A stretch of DNA of 53,305 nt. Source: Spirochaetota bacterium. GTDB lineage: Bacteria > Spirochaetota > B62-G9 > DRHN01. The first letter of the stretch is position 1; each line of letters opens with the position of its first letter. The DNA lies in the NCBI GenBank assembly GCA_016934265.1, contig JAFGTF010000006.1, positions 1 to 53,305 on the forward strand, in the 5' to 3' direction. Below are positions 43,258-51,323 of this stretch, one piece after another. The notes beneath the pieces were generated by a model. That model made no database searches, was not told the origin of the DNA, and saw only the letters and a list, made by a program, of their open reading frames with translations. Both the position numbers and the translations under genes were made by a program.

Positions 43258-43739
43258 CCGTACTCCTCCATTGTGCCTGAACCGTTTCCTTCCGGATCGC
43301 CGTTGATCCGCTCGAAAAGTCCCTCGAGATTTTCAAGCAGCCTTTTATGAAACCCCTCCATCCGTTCGAGCCTTTTATGCGCGAACTCGTTTCCCGGGTC
43401 GAGCAGTTTTTTCCCCTTCTTCGCGAGCTCGTAAAATCCCCGAACCTGCTGCAGAAGCTGGCGTTCGGTATTCAGCCAGAGCTCTTCTGAAACGCAGTGG
43501 TAGACCTTCCGGTCCCCCAGAATGCCGCGACGCTTCAGTATTCCAACCGTTTCCAAAGTCTTCATGCTCATGCTCACCGACCCCCTGCTCATGAAGAGCA
43601 GCCGTGCGATCTCCCCAGCACTCCTCGGTTTTTCCGATATGAGTAGCAGTCCGACTATGCGGCCCGCGGACGGCGGCATCCCCCTCGTCTCGAAGAAATC
43701 CCCGGCCTCCTCGATGAACCTCGTCGCTTGCTCCTGCAT
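43254..43739 (-). CDS. GbsR/MarR-family transcriptional regulator
   Basis: 161 aa. Winged-helix motifs are seen in GRIVGLLLISEKPRSAGEIARLLFMSRGSVSMSMKTL-type order, typical of the GbsR family. A C-terminal helical part follows (residues about 90-150). AAGGAGGAGACG precedes the ATG. It is the first gene of a coupled three-gene operon with the hydrolase and DUF2148 protein. A matching palindrome lies 75 bp upstream. Confidence 0.87.
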   Translation of the reverse strand: MQEQATRFIEEAGDFFETRGMPPSAGRIVGLLLISEKPRSAGEIARLLFMSRGSVSMSMKTLETVGILKRRGILGDRKVYHCVSEELWLNTERQLLQQVRGFYELAKKGKKLLDPGNEFAHKRLERMEGFHKRLLENLEGLFERINGDPEGNGSGTMEEYG

Positions 43740-43813
43740 CGTCTCCTCCTTTTCCCGCCGGAAACCGGAACGCCGGAAACCGGTTCCGTATCAATATAAC
43801 GTTTTTTTTGAAT

Positions 43814-43831
43814 TTTCAATCAATATTGAAA
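43814..43831. promoter_or_regulatory. Candidate GbsR operator
   Basis: Perfect inverted repeat TTTCAAT-CAAT-ATTGAAA, 75 bp upstream of the GbsR start, in a very AT-rich promoter-like stretch. GbsR-type regulators bind AT-rich palindromes containing TTCAAT-like arms, so autoregulation is plausible. Confidence 0.5.
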
Positions 43832-43841
43832 TATAAAGAAT

Positions 43842-43881
43842 AAAAAAGTACGCCCCGCAGGGAGTTTCCCACGGGGCGTAC
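43842..43881 (-). terminator. Rho-independent terminator of the YeiH-family gene
   Basis: On the minus strand GTACGCCCCG pairs with CGGGGCGTAC around a 14-nt loop, and TTTTTTATTCTTT follows. It begins 14 nt after the stop codon at 43895. Confidence 0.9.
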
Positions 43882-43894
43882 CCGAGACCGAAGC

Positions 43895-44974
43895 CTACAG
43901 AATCCCTGCAAACCCCAGCCCGTATATGAGCAGCAGGGTGAACAGGCCGACACCGAGCTCCGTCATAAGTCCCACGGCGAACGGCTTAAACCCGGTCTTT
44001 CCCATATCCCTGATACTGGTTGACAGCCCCACACCGGCGAAGGTGAGCATGAACGCCCACTTACACAGATTCTTCAAAGCCCCCTCCTGCCCACTCGTGA
44101 GAAACACGAACCCGTTTTCCAGCCGGATGGACGCGAGTATCGAAAAGAGCACGAATCCGAGCACGAACTTGGGGAACTTCTCCCATAAAAACCGTCCCTT
44201 GTGCGTGACCGCCTTAGCCATCCCTTTTCTCGCGTAGTAGAGGGCGAACCCCAGTATCGTGATTCCCATGAGCGCGTTGCGCATGAGCTTCGTCATGGTG
44301 GCGTACTTCCCCGCCGCTTCGGAATAGATATGTCCCGTCGCAACGGCCTCGGCGGTGTTGTCGACTGCGAGCCCCGCCCACATCCCGAAGCTTCGATCCG
44401 TCATATCTAAAAGCTTGCCGATCGCCGGGTACAGCACGAGCGCCATCGCGCCGAATATGAGTATGATCGCAATCGCATAGCTCGAATCCTTCTCGTCGGC
44501 GTCAATCGCGGGCGCGCATCCGACGATGGCGGACACGCCGCATATACCGACCCCTATCGATATAAGGCTGGAAAGCTTTTCCGACAGCCTGAACCTACGC
44601 GACACCAGGCGCACGATTATGATGGACGCGAGTATCTCGAGCACGACGAGCACTATCCCGATCACTCCGAGCGTGAAGAGCTCCTGAACCGCAAGGCGCG
44701 CACCGATGAGGATCACGCCGAACTTGAGAAAGAACTCGTACGTGGCGATCCCCTTTCTGAACACCGCGGGAAATCGTACGAGGTTGCCGACTATGATCCC
44801 GACGATGATCGCGAACAGGATATACATGTCCTTTGCAAGCACCTTTGACGACTCGTTCAGTATCGATTCGAATCCCCGCTCGAGATACTTCCCGCAGAGC
44901 CCTATTACAAGAAGAACGGCGAGCCCTGGAATATATTCCAAAACCGCTTTCAGAACGGATTTTTTTTCTTTCAT
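43895..44974 (-). CDS. YeiH-family (UPF0324) putative sulfate/anion exporter
   Basis: 359-aa integral membrane protein with about ten segments. Family landmarks include FFLKFGVILIGARLAVQEL, LISIGVGICGVSAIVGCAPAI and MWAGLAVDNTAEAVATG. The family is annotated as putative sulfate exporter, but transport specificity is mostly untested. The GGAG ribosome site of its ATG overlaps the stop region of a 43-aa membrane protein gene, so the two form an operon. Ends in TAG at a strong terminator. Confidence 0.88.
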   Translation of the reverse strand: MKEKKSVLKAVLEYIPGLAVLLVIGLCGKYLERGFESILNESSKVLAKDMYILFAIIVGIIVGNLVRFPAVFRKGIATYEFFLKFGVILIGARLAVQELFTLGVIGIVLVVLEILASIIIVRLVSRRFRLSEKLSSLISIGVGICGVSAIVGCAPAIDADEKDSSYAIAIILIFGAMALVLYPAIGKLLDMTDRSFGMWAGLAVDNTAEAVATGHIYSEAAGKYATMTKLMRNALMGITILGFALYYARKGMAKAVTHKGRFLWEKFPKFVLGFVLFSILASIRLENGFVFLTSGQEGALKNLCKWAFMLTFAGVGLSTSIRDMGKTGFKPFAVGLMTELGVGLFTLLLIYGLGFAGIL

Positions 44975-44986
44975 GGCCGTATGCTC

Positions 44987-45118
44987 CTACCAGGGTATCT
45001 TGCCGACAAGGCCGACCTTGACCACGACCAACACGACGATCGCCACGATCACCGCAAGCCAGTCCACACTGATCCTTTTTTTTTCCACCCTCCTCTTTTC
45101 AGCAACACGCTCAGGCAT
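44987..45118 (-). CDS. 43-aa small membrane protein upstream of the YeiH-family gene
   Basis: It begins MPERVAEKRRVEKKR, a strongly basic N-terminal tail. One membrane span of Val/Ile-rich residues follows (about 20-37), ending KIPW. GAGGGGGG lies a few bases before the ATG. It ends 12 nt before the transporter start, so the two share one transcript and nearly one ribosome site. The topology (charged inside, one helix) fits a small accessory subunit. I do not recognise a named family. Confidence 0.75.
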   Translation of the reverse strand: MPERVAEKRRVEKKRISVDWLAVIVAIVVLVVVKVGLVGKIPW

Positions 45119-45146
45119 AACGCCCCCCTCTCGATTTTGATGCCTC

Positions 45147-45176
45147 AGTATGTTCAAGAAGTAGCAACAATGTCAA
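45147..45176 (-). promoter_or_regulatory. Promoter of the small membrane protein / YeiH operon
   Basis: On the minus strand, a perfect TTGACA (45176-45171), 18-bp spacer, CATACT (45152-45147). The start would lie about 20-25 nt upstream of the small gene. Confidence 0.5.
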
Positions 45177-45311
45177 ATAAATAAAACTTATACTGAATAC
45201 ACGGTATAACGATTTGTTATCGTGAAAACCGGCATGAAATAATGGTGGTGGAAATTACGATCCCTGTGTATAATCGTACCACGTCGGTAACTGCTACTGG
45301 TGGAGCGTCAC

Positions 45312-45899
45312 ATGGCACGGTCGAAAGATGAAAGCAAGCGGTCGGCTATTCTTCAGTCGTCGAAGAAGCTGTTCGCCCAGAAAGGGTTCTTCAATACGTC
45401 GATCGCGGATATCACCGGCGCAACGGGGCTTCCGACGGGCAGCATATACACCTATTTTACCAATAAGGAAGAGATCGTGCGGGTCATCGTGGACGAGGGC
45501 TGGTCCGATCTGCGCGACAGGCTCGAGTCCTCCCTGCGCTCCGTGCAAAACTCCCAGGCGAGGCTGCGTGTGCTGATCGACGACTTTCTTCCGGAGCTTC
45601 TCAAGGACTTCGAGCTCATCAATATTCTTCTTTCAGAAGCCATCGATTACACGAAGATAGAGGAAAAGGTCGAACAGCTCACGGAAATGATCCTCGCCAT
45701 TTTGAAGGAGATCTCCCCGGAAAAGAAGACGTTCCGCCAGCTCAATAGAAGGGCCATGAGAACCGGACTCATTGTATATTTTCTCGGGGTCATGAATGCG
45801 GTGAAGATATCGAGGGAGGCATCGCTGGGAATATCAGTCGACGACATCACCTCGTTTCTTCGGCAGTCGATCGAGAATGCGATGGATGTGCAACTTTAA
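45312..45899 (+). CDS. TetR-family transcriptional regulator
   Basis: 195 aa. The N-terminal HTH is classical (ILQSSKKLFAQKGFFNTSIADITGATGLPTGSIYTYFTNKEEI). The ligand-binding C-terminal domain is of the YsiA/FadR-like size. The start at 45312 has GGAG 6 nt upstream. It converges on the NAD-dependent epimerase gene, whose promoter carries a TetR-type operator. Confidence 0.9.
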   Translation: MARSKDESKRSAILQSSKKLFAQKGFFNTSIADITGATGLPTGSIYTYFTNKEEIVRVIVDEGWSDLRDRLESSLRSVQNSQARLRVLIDDFLPELLKDFELINILLSEAIDYTKIEEKVEQLTEMILAILKEISPEKKTFRQLNRRAMRTGLIVYFLGVMNAVKISREASLGISVDDITSFLRQSIENAMDVQL

Positions 45900-46033
45900 A
45901 CGGCGGGGCTTCGGATTGAATATTTGGGATTTTTAACCGAAATCCCACGAAACCCTCATCAATCTCCTCTGATCCATATCTCATATAGTCCACCGAGCGT
46001 CGACACAGAGAGGAGGAGCAGGGGCATATAAAT

Positions 46034-46051
46034 ATCACTGAATTCAGTGAT
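46034..46051. other. Perfect 18-bp palindrome in the tetR-epimerase convergent gap
   Basis: ATCACTGAATTCAGTGAT, followed 9 nt later by a T6 run on the plus strand. It could be a terminator of tetR or a protein-binding palindrome. A second small hairpin (ATCGGG-TTACG-CCCGAT) lies just downstream. Confidence 0.5.
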
Positions 46052-46161
46052 GCCGCGGGTTTTTTATTACGAAAATCGGGTTACGCCCGATGATTTATCA
46101 TCTGCCAACAATTGCCGAGCTGATAAGCGTCAAAGCCGGCTGCACCTTGTCACCTATACTC

Positions 46162-47169
46162 CTAACCCCTGTATGAAAAGATCGGGCTGCCGTGGGCCTG
46201 TATGAGGCTCCGCAGCGTGAGAGAGTAGTAGGGCGACCTGTTCAGTAGAAACCACCTCGCGAACGGACGGGAGAAGGAGATAAGGCCGCTTTTCAGCCGG
46301 TATCGCTTTTTGATCTCCCTGTAGTATCCGTCGAGCGTGCAGCGCTGGTAGTGAAGGAGCCGCTCGCTCTCTTCGGTATCCATGAACCCGCAGTGGAACT
46401 TGGCTCGGCTGAACGCACCTTCCGGAATAAACCGTTTGCCCATACCGAAGATTTCGAGCATGCGGTCCACATACTCCCTGTATGTGGTCCTGCATGAGGG
46501 GCCGCCCGCTATGTGCAGCATTTTTCCCCAGACCTCGTCGGAGTCCACCGCATTCGCGATTGCCAAACCGACGTCCGAAAAATGGCAGATCTCGATCGAG
46601 GTGTCGGGCGGCATCTCGAACATGAGGGGATCCATTTTGAGGTGTGCGGGAGACACGACGTACGTGAGTCGTAAGACGGCGTTTTCTATGCCAGACGATC
46701 GGATAAGCTCTTCACAGCGAAGCTTCTGGTTCGCGTAGTGGTCGTCTTTATTCGGCCGCGGTTCGTCCTCCGCGCCGATATTCGGAGAATCGACCCGGTC
46801 CCCGTATACGGCGATAGACGAAGTGTAGATAAGCTTCGACCCCGCGGCCGTCTGACGCATGGCGCGGATGACGTTCTCCGTTCCCCCTACGTTGACGTAT
46901 CGGGCGAGCTCCGGATTACGGTCCGCAAGCGGGGGTATCACCGCTGCGAGATGAACAATCACATCCATTCCCCGAACCGCTTCGTCGAGGTCGCGGATAT
47001 TGAGGATATCCCCGAATCGCACCTCCGCCTTTCTCTTGTACCGTCCTGCGATGATGCGGTTTCTCTGCGTGTCCTTCTCGAAGATCCTCACCTCGTGATT
47101 TCGTCTTAAAAGCTCCTGCAGCGTCCCGGTTCCGACGTTCCCGAACGCACCCGTGACAAGCACCTTCAT
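46162..47169 (-). CDS. NAD-dependent epimerase/dehydratase family protein
   Basis: 335 aa, extended SDR. The Rossmann motif is VLVTGAFGNVGTGTLQ. The pairing DVIVHLAAVIPP and the catalytic region YTSSIAVYGD with a following YANQK (YxxxK) are present. The substrate is unknown; a nucleotide sugar or a sterol-like compound is possible. The start at 47169 has GGGAG 7 nt upstream; the longer frame would begin inside the operator. Probably repressed by a TetR protein (see operator). Ends in TAG. Confidence 0.85.
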   Translation of the reverse strand: MKVLVTGAFGNVGTGTLQELLRRNHEVRIFEKDTQRNRIIAGRYKRKAEVRFGDILNIRDLDEAVRGMDVIVHLAAVIPPLADRNPELARYVNVGGTENVIRAMRQTAAGSKLIYTSSIAVYGDRVDSPNIGAEDEPRPNKDDHYANQKLRCEELIRSSGIENAVLRLTYVVSPAHLKMDPLMFEMPPDTSIEICHFSDVGLAIANAVDSDEVWGKMLHIAGGPSCRTTYREYVDRMLEIFGMGKRFIPEGAFSRAKFHCGFMDTEESERLLHYQRCTLDGYYREIKKRYRLKSGLISFSRPFARWFLLNRSPYYSLTLRSLIQAHGSPIFSYRG

Positions 47170-47194
47170 CTCCCGGCTCCCTTCGTCTCCTATT

Positions 47195-47216
47195 AATGAA
47201 TGAACATTCACTCATT
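47195..47216. promoter_or_regulatory. TetR-type operator at the epimerase transcript start
   Basis: AATGAATGAA-CA-TTCACTCATT, a 22-bp palindrome with one mismatch between arms. It resembles the TGAATGA..TCATTCA operators of the FadR/YsiA group of TetR regulators. It lies right where transcription should start from the promoter at 47220-47248. Confidence 0.7.
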
Positions 47217-47219
47217 TAT

Positions 47220-47248
47220 AATATATCACATCCATGACACTTCGGCAA
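47220..47248 (-). promoter_or_regulatory. Promoter of the epimerase gene
   Basis: On the minus strand TTGCCG (47248-47243), 17-bp spacer, TATATT (47225-47220). The start is predicted near 47213, inside the TetR-type operator. Confidence 0.6.
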
Positions 47249-47348
47249 TACCAGTTGCGGCCGAATCACAAAAAAATAATCCCCCTTTAATTGTTTGCTG
47301 GCTTCAGGCCCCGTGGTATTTTGTATAAAACGATATCAGGAAAAGCCG

Positions 47349-48737
47349 ATGAAAGAGTACGAAATACGTGATTCCGAAAAGCCGCTTCTCTTCGAAGATA
47401 CCTTTCCCTACACGATTCCGCCGCTCATCCGTTTCGACGGCCCGATAAAAGAGACCGTGGACGAAAAAGAGCGGGTTTTTGACCCCCGTCAGGCGGCGGC
47501 GCGGGATATCCACGTCACAGACACGACGTTTCGCGACGGTCAGCAGTCGAGACCCCCCTATTCAGTGGAGCAGACCGTCCGTATATTCGAAATGCTCTCC
47601 CGGCTCGGAGGCAAAAAGGGGATAGTCCGCCAGACCGAATTTTTTGTCTATACGAAGCAGGACAGAGAAAAGATAGAATCCTGCAGGGCGCTCGGACTGA
47701 AGTATCCCGAGATCACCGGGTGGATCCGGGCGAGCACGGGAGAGCTTTTACGCATCAAGGAGACGGGGCTTTCGGAAACGGGGATCCTCACCTCCTGCTC
47801 CGACTACCACATTTTCCACAAGCTGAACAAGACAAGGAAGCAGGCGGCTTCGGACTACCTGAAGGTGGTCGAGGCAGCGCTGTCTGCGGGTATCAGGCCC
47901 CGCTGTCACCTCGAAGACATAACCCGTGCGGACATCACAGGCTTCGTGGTACCGTTCGTTGACCGACTCGAGCGCCTCACCGAAAACATGCCCGAACACA
48001 GTCGGGTAAAGATCCGGCTCTGCGACACCATGGGATTCGGGCTTCCCTACCCCGGCGTATGCGAGCCACGATCCGTTTTGAAGCTACTCTGGCGAATACG
48101 GGAGGAGTGCGGCGTCCCCTCCGATCGTATCGAGTGGCATGGGCACAACGACTTTCACAAGGTGCACGCAAACGGGGTGTGCGCGTGGATCTGCGGCGCC
48201 GACGCCCTCAATGCGACGCTCTTCGGGATAGGTGAGAGGACGGGGAACCCTCCGCTCGAGGGTGCCGTCATAGAGTTGATATCGTTGAAGGGAGAGATAG
48301 GAGGCGCCGATCTCAGCGTCATAACCGAGCTCGCCGATTACTACACGGACGTCTTCGGACCGGTGATACCGCCGTCGTACCCGTTCGCGGGCAGAGATTT
48401 CAATACGACGCGCGCAGGGATCCACGCGGGCGGGCTGCGCAAAAACGAAAGGATATACAACGTATTCGATACCACCGCGCTGCTCGGCCGAAAGCCCAGG
48501 GTGGCGATCACCGACAAGTCCGGAACGGACGGCGTCGCGGTATGGGTAAACGATTTTCTCGGCCTCGAGGGAAAGAACAGGCTCACCCTGTCGAAGGTCG
48601 CCTGCATCCAGCGATGGGTAATGGATCAGTATGAGAAGGAAGGAAGGCTCACCGCCATCTCGGAAGAAGAGCTACAAACACAGGTGCGCCGACACTTCCC
48701 GGAGGAATACAAGAGGTCATTGAATCGAAAACGGTGA
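47349..48737 (+). CDS. HMGL-family acyltransferase, Re-citrate synthase / isopropylmalate synthase-like
   Basis: 462 aa. Motifs of the DRE-TIM metallolyase family: DTTFRDGQQS (metal and catalytic Arg), RCHLEDITRADI, EWHGHNDFHKV (HxH metal ligands) and GIGERTGNPPLEG. The long GWIRAS..., DYHIF and AGIHAGGLRKNERIYN segments look most like Re-citrate synthase relatives rather than LeuA, and no LeuA regulatory domain is present. Likely acetyl-CoA condensation with a 2-oxo acid; which one is inferred. AGGA precedes the ATG. It is divergent from the epimerase gene. Confidence 0.75.
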   Translation: MKEYEIRDSEKPLLFEDTFPYTIPPLIRFDGPIKETVDEKERVFDPRQAAARDIHVTDTTFRDGQQSRPPYSVEQTVRIFEMLSRLGGKKGIVRQTEFFVYTKQDREKIESCRALGLKYPEITGWIRASTGELLRIKETGLSETGILTSCSDYHIFHKLNKTRKQAASDYLKVVEAALSAGIRPRCHLEDITRADITGFVVPFVDRLERLTENMPEHSRVKIRLCDTMGFGLPYPGVCEPRSVLKLLWRIREECGVPSDRIEWHGHNDFHKVHANGVCAWICGADALNATLFGIGERTGNPPLEGAVIELISLKGEIGGADLSVITELADYYTDVFGPVIPPSYPFAGRDFNTTRAGIHAGGLRKNERIYNVFDTTALLGRKPRVAITDKSGTDGVAVWVNDFLGLEGKNRLTLSKVACIQRWVMDQYEKEGRLTAISEEELQTQVRRHFPEEYKRSLNRKR

Positions 48738-48774
48738 CAAAGAAACGGCGCGGGGGCGTCGATGTATCTTTGTT
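48736..48774. terminator. Possible bidirectional hairpin between convergent genes
   Basis: Nested arms ACAAAGA/TCTTTGT and CGGCGC/GCGTCG lie between the converging HMGL-family and radical SAM genes. There is no T-tract, so it is only a weak terminator candidate. Confidence 0.35.
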
Positions 48775-48804
48775 AGTACTGCAGTGTCAAAGAAGAAGCG
48801 TCCC

Positions 48805-50070
48805 CTATCCGCGGGATCTGTAATCCACGCCGGGGAGCCTGTTGATATCGTACGGCAGGATCGCGTCGTCCGGGATGGGATCGATGTAGCACCGTCTGAA
48901 GCGGGGATCCTGCATCCGGCATACGTTGGTGCGGTGCGAGTAGGCGGGATGCGATACCATCCTCCTCCATATTCGCTTCAACGGCTCCTCACGTATGTTA
49001 CCGAAGGAGAGCGGCGCAAAATCGCAGGGCGTGACCTCTCCGTACGCGGAGACGTAATACTGGATGTTTGCCGCAAGGCACCCGATACCGCCGAGATAAG
49101 CGCCGAGCGAATTCTGCCACGCCTGCGACGACAACGGCGGTACGATCGAATCCCGGAATATCATTTCCGAGAAATCGAGTATTTCCTGCCGCTGCGCCCG
49201 TGTCAGCACCTCGCTCGTATCCTTGATCCGCCTGCCTGTCGGCACGTTGTCGAATAAGAGAAGGTTGTGGAGCCCGAGCTCCTGCGCCTTCTCATACAGC
49301 CTTCGGTACATCTTCCGCTCGGTGCCGCTTTTACTCGCGTAGGACGAGATGCCCACCATGACTCCCTGCGCCTTCATCTTTTTCATACCTTCCACGGCCT
49401 TCTCGTAGAGACCCTTTTTGCGCCGCATCCCGTCGTGCTCTTCCGGGTCCGGGCTGTCGAGACTCACGAAGACCGAATACAGTCCCGCGTCGACGAGCCG
49501 CTTGACATTGTCGTCGTCGAGCAGCAGGCCGTTGGTGAAGAGCAGGGGCAGCGTCTTTTTCTGGTTCACATAGGAGACGAGCTCGAAGATGTCCCCGCGC
49601 AGAAGCGGCTCGCCTCCGGTAAAAGCGAGTATGGTGATACCGAGGTCCTGGCTCTCGTCTATCAAACGCTTTGCCTCCCGTGTCGACAGCTTACGGTCGC
49701 CGTTCTTCAGATGGTATGCGGCGCTGCAGTGCACGCAATCACACTGACAGCGGTATGTCACCGCAAATGTCATGGCACAGGGGGTGGTCCGTCCGAAGAG
49801 GCGGGTCTTGACGAGATTCCTTAGTGCGCGGAGCTGCGGCCGCGACCCCACCGGAGGGGCGAACGAATTCGGGACCATCCTGCCGTGCCAGGTCGCGAGA
49901 TTCTTATACCGTTTGTAGAACTTCGCCTGAACATAGATCATCGTGAAGAGGCTCAGTCTCTCCAAAAGAGGGTTAAAAAGACCCGTTCCGACGAAGCTGC
50001 CGTCGTCGAGCTGCCTGAAGCCAACGAGCTTCCTGCCGAAGAGAGTGAGGTATACCCTTTCGTCCTCCAT
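48805..50070 (-). CDS. Radical SAM/SPASM-domain protein
   Basis: 421 aa. The radical SAM cluster is in TYRCQCDCVHC (CxxxCxxC), and the SAM-contact motif FTGGEPLLRGDI follows. The C-terminal part carries several Cys (GGIGCLAANIQYYVSAYGEVTPCDFAPLSFGN and late CRMQ/RRCY) as in SPASM/twitch auxiliary clusters. An N-terminal stretch of about 90 residues precedes it. Such proteins modify peptides or act on cofactors; no partner peptide gene is seen nearby. GGAGG lies 9 nt before the ATG. Ends in TAG. Confidence 0.85.
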   Translation of the reverse strand: MEDERVYLTLFGRKLVGFRQLDDGSFVGTGLFNPLLERLSLFTMIYVQAKFYKRYKNLATWHGRMVPNSFAPPVGSRPQLRALRNLVKTRLFGRTTPCAMTFAVTYRCQCDCVHCSAAYHLKNGDRKLSTREAKRLIDESQDLGITILAFTGGEPLLRGDIFELVSYVNQKKTLPLLFTNGLLLDDDNVKRLVDAGLYSVFVSLDSPDPEEHDGMRRKKGLYEKAVEGMKKMKAQGVMVGISSYASKSGTERKMYRRLYEKAQELGLHNLLLFDNVPTGRRIKDTSEVLTRAQRQEILDFSEMIFRDSIVPPLSSQAWQNSLGAYLGGIGCLAANIQYYVSAYGEVTPCDFAPLSFGNIREEPLKRIWRRMVSHPAYSHRTNVCRMQDPRFRRCYIDPIPDDAILPYDINRLPGVDYRSRG

Positions 50071-50149
50071 CTATGCGCACCTCCCGAAAAGGCGGATGAG
50101 CGGAAACCCGGACGTTTTTATGTCTCACCAGGGTACATGGCGATCACGG

Positions 50150-51139
50150 TCAGACGATATCCTGGAACTCGAACCCCTCGTCGATGAAAAGGGATCTGCA
50201 CGCTTCTGAGACCTTTTCATCGTACTTTTTTCCCGCGTTATCGACGATCTCCCGCAGTGCGGAATCTATGCCCAGCCCCACGCGGTAGGGCCTGTGATTT
50301 ATCATGGCCTCCACGACGTCGGCAACCGCCAGTATCCTCGCCTCGAGCATGATCCGGTTCTCCGAAATGCCGACAGGGTAGCCGCTTCCGTCGAGCCGTT
50401 CGTGATGCTGTATGATCACTTCGGAGACCGGAAACCCGAACGCAAACTCTATATCCCCCAGTATCCTGAAACCCGTCTCACTGTGGAGCTTGATCAGCTC
50501 GAACTGCTCCTTGCTGAGATCGCCGGGGTGCGAGAGAATCTCCGCAGGCACGCAGATCTTTCCGATATCGTGCAGTTGGGCGGCGACCCTGATGCCTTCG
50601 ATCCACTTGCGGTCGTCCGGTTTGAACTTCTGGGCGATCCTTCGAACAAGCTGCGAGACCCTGCGCTGGTGCCCCGCCGTATACGGATCGCGGGACTCTA
50701 TCGCGCTGACGAGCGAGTTCACCGTTTTGCCGAGTATCACTTTCGATCGGAGCAGCTGCTCCTCCAGCGCGGTCCTCGTAATCGTGAGGCTCGTGATCTC
50801 CCGAAGGTATTCAACCACGCCGACGACATCCCCGTTCTCGTTCCGATAGGGGGTGCAGGTCACGAGAAACGAGCCGAGGTTTCCATTTTTATCCTTCAGC
50901 GTGATCTCTTTCGGAAAGACCGCTTCCCCCCGCTCAAAGCTATCGATGAAGCAGTCGCCGTCGCCGAAAAGCCGCTCGGCGCAGAAATAGTCGCTGCACG
51001 TACCGCCGATGATATCATTTTTTTCCCCGCCGAAAAGCTTCTCGAACCGCCGGTTGACCCAGACGATCTTTTTATCGATTCCAATTATCCGAATGCTGTC
51101 CGGCAGCGTGTCGAAGATCCTCGCACTCTTTATCTTCAT
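50150..51139 (-). CDS. PAS-HD-GYP domain protein (cyclic-di-GMP phosphodiesterase type)
   Basis: 329 aa. An N-terminal PAS sensor covers about residues 5-125 (IIGIDKKIVWVNRRFEKLFGG, VVGVVEYLREIT). A C-terminal HD-GYP hydrolase follows, with AGHQRRVSQLVRRIA, HDIGKICVPAEIL, HSETGFRIL and HHERLDGSGYP (the GYP motif). The family hydrolyses cyclic-di-GMP. It lies divergent from the phnD-like gene. Confidence 0.92.
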   Translation of the reverse strand: MKIKSARIFDTLPDSIRIIGIDKKIVWVNRRFEKLFGGEKNDIIGGTCSDYFCAERLFGDGDCFIDSFERGEAVFPKEITLKDKNGNLGSFLVTCTPYRNENGDVVGVVEYLREITSLTITRTALEEQLLRSKVILGKTVNSLVSAIESRDPYTAGHQRRVSQLVRRIAQKFKPDDRKWIEGIRVAAQLHDIGKICVPAEILSHPGDLSKEQFELIKLHSETGFRILGDIEFAFGFPVSEVIIQHHERLDGSGYPVGISENRIMLEARILAVADVVEAMINHRPYRVGLGIDSALREIVDNAGKKYDEKVSEACRSLFIDEGFEFQDIV

Positions 51140-51250
51140 CTCGTCTCTTTTATTGAAAAGGATAATAAGTCAAGCAAAGCTGTTTTTAAGTTTTTTGCAA
51201 TCATATCCCGGATGAGTGATATTATCAACGAAAAAATTCTCCGTAACCTG

Positions 51251-51279
51251 TTGCATTTCTGTTCCATTGCGAGTACAAT
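51251..51279 (+). promoter_or_regulatory. Sigma70 promoter of the phnDCE-like operon
   Basis: TTGCAT (51251-51256), 17-bp spacer, TACAAT (51274-51279). The start is near 51286, about 38 nt before the ATG. Confidence 0.65.
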
Positions 51280-51323
51280 GATTTTCAATGAAGCGGTAAA
51301 CAAAACCATTAAGGAGGGGCATA

